Position numbers and translations under genes: made by a program. Under the pieces are notes generated by a model that was given only the letters and a program-made list of their open reading frames with translations, did not search any database and was not told where the DNA came from. Source: Candidatus Methanophagales archaeon (GTDB lineage: Archaea > Halobacteriota > Syntropharchaeia > Alkanophagales > Methanospirareceae). Taken from it: 7,490 nucleotides of DNA. Positions 5,807 through 7,490 of the stretch are shown piece by piece (position 1 is the stretch's first letter; each line of letters opens with the position of its first letter). Location of the stretch: contig JAUXHM010000044.1 of assembly GCA_030621535.1 (NCBI GenBank), forward strand, positions 1 through 7,490, in the 5' to 3' direction.

Positions 5807-7162
5807 ATGGTTTTAATACTTACCTCCTTGTTTTTATTAGCATTAATCACTGACATAGGAGCAAGAAGTGGATGTTGTTCTCATCACGGTGGAGTTTGTA
5901 GTTATCAATGTCCCAACGGCGGAATCGGTCATCGTTGCTGTGATGGAACATCCCTCTCTGAAAAATGTGCCCCCTATTACTCACAGTGTAACGATTATAC
6001 GCCTTCAACGCCAATACCAACGTCTACACCAGCACAAGTAACAACACCTTCACAAACTCCTATTTTATACGGCAATACGGCGATTAACGGAAAAACACTC
6101 GGGATTGGTGCATTCAACATACAAGTCTTCGGAACAACAAAAGCCTCTAAGCCTGAAGTCATGGAGGTGCTTGGGAAAATTAGTCGTACCTACGATATTG
6201 TTGCTATACAAGAAATCAGAGATAAATCTCAAACTGCGCTTCCTGCACTGGTTGATACCGTAAACTCAGGCAGTTCGCAGTATGATTATGTCGTGAGTGA
6301 ACGGTTGGGGCGCACTACGAGTAAGGAACAGTATGCTTACATTTACAACACGCAGGCGGTTGAACTAACTGGCACGCCCCAAATATATCCTGAACCCATA
6401 GGTACCGATCCGTTCCATAGAGAGCCTTTTATCGCGTCTTTCAAAGCGCTCAATGGTGACCTCGATGCTACACTGATCACAATACACGTAGATCCTGACG
6501 AAGCGACAGAAGAAATCAATTCTTTGGATGCAGTGGTCAAATATGCGCAAAGCGTGTATCCTGATGAGGATGATTTTATTGTCATGGGCGATTTGAATGC
6601 CGACTGTTCATATTTCAATGAAGATTCGACTTCTACGCTAAGCAGCAGCGATTATTACTGGTGCATAGATGACAATGTGGACACTACCACAAAAACCACC
6701 GATTGCACCTATGACCGCGTCATAATCACAAATGTAGCAGTATCCGATTTTACAGGGGATTCTGGCGTTTTTAGGTATGATATAGAATACGGATTAACTG
6801 TAGATGAAACGACTGCGGTGTCAGACCATTATCCAATATATGCTGAGTTCTGGTGTAAATGGGACATGGATTCTACTACAAAGCCAACCACAACGCCAGC
6901 ATCCACACCTACACCAGCGCCCAGATTAACACCAACTCCAGAGCTCGCTCCTAAAGAAAAAGATTCAGATGATGATGGTATCCCTGATAAATACGATTAT
7001 GCACCTAACAATCCAAAAGTGCAAACAAAAGAGGATGTTATGCGTAAAGAGACACCTACAGCAACGCCTACACCCACTACAACCATGCCGGGTTTTGAAG
7101 TAGTGTTTGCAATTGGTAGCTTATTAGCGGTGGCTTATCTGGTGCTGAGAAGAAGGGGATAA
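5807..7162 (+). CDS. Secreted, PGF-CTERM-anchored DNase I-like endonuclease
   Basis: A 451-residue exported protein (numbering from ATG 5807). A hydrophobic signal segment (2-19, ending near DIGA) is followed by a module with eight Cys (23-61, GCCSHHGGVC...CCDGT). A Thr/Pro linker leads to a DNase I domain at about 97-350. GAFNIQVFG, DIVAIQEIRD, YDYVVSERLGR, HREPF, MGDLNADCSY, CTYDR and SDHYP match animal DNase I closely. Counterparts of its N7, E39, E78, H134, D168, N170, D212 and H252 are N104, E136, E174, H227, D262, N264, D303 and H341. Cys267/Cys300 match the essential disulfide; the small C101-C104 loop is absent. A second Thr/Pro linker, a calcium-binding TSP3-like DSDDDGIPDKYD (386-397), a third linker, and MPGF plus a membrane helix and RRRG follow: the archaeosortase A signal. 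Predicted role is Mg/Ca-dependent cleavage of extracellular DNA at the cell surface. A TTG at 5804 is an alternative start. No Shine-Dalgarno site is seen. Confidence 0.92.
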   Translation: MVLILTSLFLLALITDIGARSGCCSHHGGVCSYQCPNGGIGHRCCDGTSLSEKCAPYYSQCNDYTPSTPIPTSTPAQVTTPSQTPILYGNTAINGKTLGIGAFNIQVFGTTKASKPEVMEVLGKISRTYDIVAIQEIRDKSQTALPALVDTVNSGSSQYDYVVSERLGRTTSKEQYAYIYNTQAVELTGTPQIYPEPIGTDPFHREPFIASFKALNGDLDATLITIHVDPDEATEEINSLDAVVKYAQSVYPDEDDFIVMGDLNADCSYFNEDSTSTLSSSDYYWCIDDNVDTTTKTTDCTYDRVIITNVAVSDFTGDSGVFRYDIEYGLTVDETTAVSDHYPIYAEFWCKWDMDSTTKPTTTPASTPTPAPRLTPTPELAPKEKDSDDDGIPDKYDYAPNNPKVQTKEDVMRKETPTATPTPTTTMPGFEVVFAIGSLLAVAYLVLRRRG

Positions 7163-7169
7163 AAGGGAA

Positions 7170-7197
7170 TTTTATTTTATCTTTTCTATCTTCTTAC
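7170..7197 (+). terminator. U-rich intrinsic terminator after the DNase gene
   Basis: Beginning eight bases after the stop codon, TTTTATTTTATCTTTTCTAT and the following TCTTCTT form a long T-rich tract on the coding strand. Archaeal RNA polymerase terminates at such U tracts without needing a hairpin. It also protects the convergent gene on the right. Confidence 0.6.
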
Positions 7198-7206
7198 CTC
7201 AGTGAT

Positions 7207-7231
7207 AAAAAAGGGAAGCGAATGAGAAAAA
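7207..7231 (-). terminator. U-tract terminator of the right-edge gene
   Basis: On the minus strand, about 28 bases after the stop of the right-edge gene, a T5 run (7231-7227) is followed by a T6 run (7212-7207). Together with the plus-strand tract it makes a back-to-back terminator between convergent genes. Confidence 0.45.
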
Positions 7232-7258
7232 GGATAAGTATACATTCTAATTCTAAAA

Positions 7259-7490
7259 TTAAGAATAAATATCTTCCAAATACCATTTCTTATGAAAATC
7301 ATTAAAATCTTCCATTTGCTCTTTTGTAACTCCAAGCCAGCCTCCAGTCCATTTTGGATAAGTTCTTGTTCCATCAGGATTTTTAAGATTTTTAGAAAAA
7401 GTCCGCACAATGTAAATGGGGTTCTGCCATGAGTACTCCGCCCCAAGTGTTTGGAAATAGTCACCATCTATCTTGAATTTTGTTTTGCCT
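7259..7490 (-). CDS. C-terminal part of an unrecognised protein, cut by window edge
   Basis: The minus-strand frame that is open at the right edge gives 76 residues before TAA at 7261-7259. It starts GKTKFKIDGDYFQTLGAEYS, includes GTRTYPKWTGGWLGVTKEQM and ends DFNDFHKKWYLEDIYS. The mix of charged and aromatic residues, the Gly/Trp-rich KWTGGWLG and the amphipathic charged tail look like real protein. An overlapping minus frame with an ATG at 7467 is Ile/Leu/Lys-rich and has no such character, so I reject it. I do not recognise the family. No membrane segment is visible in this part. Four tryptophans in 76 residues suggest a compact fold or a ligand/carbohydrate-facing surface, but that is speculation. 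It is convergent with the DNase gene. Confidence 0.65.
   Translation of the reverse strand, partial: GKTKFKIDGDYFQTLGAEYSWQNPIYIVRTFSKNLKNPDGTRTYPKWTGGWLGVTKEQMEDFNDFHKKWYLEDIYS

Noticed and set aside
5629..5856. Minus-strand 75-codon frame across the regulator-DNase spacer, rich in Phe/Leu and possibly a membrane protein.
   Set aside because: It covers the promoter region and both divergent gene starts, and its Phe/Leu/Ile richness is what reverse-complemented A-rich spacer yields.
6868..6950. ACACC/CCAAC-rich direct repeats, first considered as a short tandem-repeat or CRISPR-like element.
   Set aside because: They encode the Thr/Pro linker of the exported DNase and have no regular unit length or spacers.
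7186..7467. Minus-strand 93-codon frame starting at ATG 7467.
   Set aside because: It is Ile/Leu/Lys-rich with no protein-like pattern; the neighbouring frame ending at 7259 gives a far more convincing sequence and is open to the window edge.

Overview
The window is archaeal. It carries the catalytic (A) and regulatory (B) subunits of an A1AO-type ATP synthase, promoters with TATA/BRE-like character, and a secreted protein ending in a PGF-CTERM archaeosortase sorting signal. A-type ATPase plus PGF-CTERM points to a euryarchaeon of the methanogen / ANME / Archaeoglobus / halophile side of the tree. The sequence alone does not let me name the lineage.

Layout, left to right. (1) 1-1244, minus strand: a DUF1015-family protein, complete at its N-terminus and cut by the left edge. 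(2) 1245-1343: an AT-rich divergent promoter region. (3) 1344-4565, plus strand: atpA and atpB, 36 nt apart, the second with a near-perfect Shine-Dalgarno site. No atpF precedes them and no atpD follows, so they stand as an isolated A-B pair. The AtpA P-loop is unusual: GGFGTGKT in place of the archaeal hallmark GPFGSGKT. (4) 4566-4813: non-coding, with two small sequence oddities. (5) 4814-5305, minus strand: a HicB-HicA toxin-antitoxin locus in hicB-then-hicA order with an ATGA overlap. hicB is intact; hicA is frameshifted at an AT-rich hairpin in the middle of the toxin fold. (6) 5363-5632, minus strand: a small winged-helix regulator that is probably leaderless. (7) 5633-5806: a divergent promoter region with four repeated BRE/TATA-like modules. 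(8) 5807-7162, plus strand: a secreted, surface-anchored protein whose core is a close relative of animal DNase I. Every DNase I active-site residue I could align is present, as is the essential disulfide pair. The core is flanked by a Cys-rich N-terminal module, Thr/Pro linkers, a calcium-binding thrombospondin type 3-like repeat and PGF-CTERM. (9) 7259-7490, minus strand: the C-terminal 76 residues of an unrecognised protein running off the right edge.

How the parts relate: atpA and atpB together form the A3B3 headpiece that makes ATP. The hicBA remnant, the regulator and the DNase look like an accessory segment lying where the rest of the ATPase operon might be expected. The DNase is the most striking item: an exported, eukaryote-like DNase I on an archaeal cell surface, plausibly degrading extracellular DNA.
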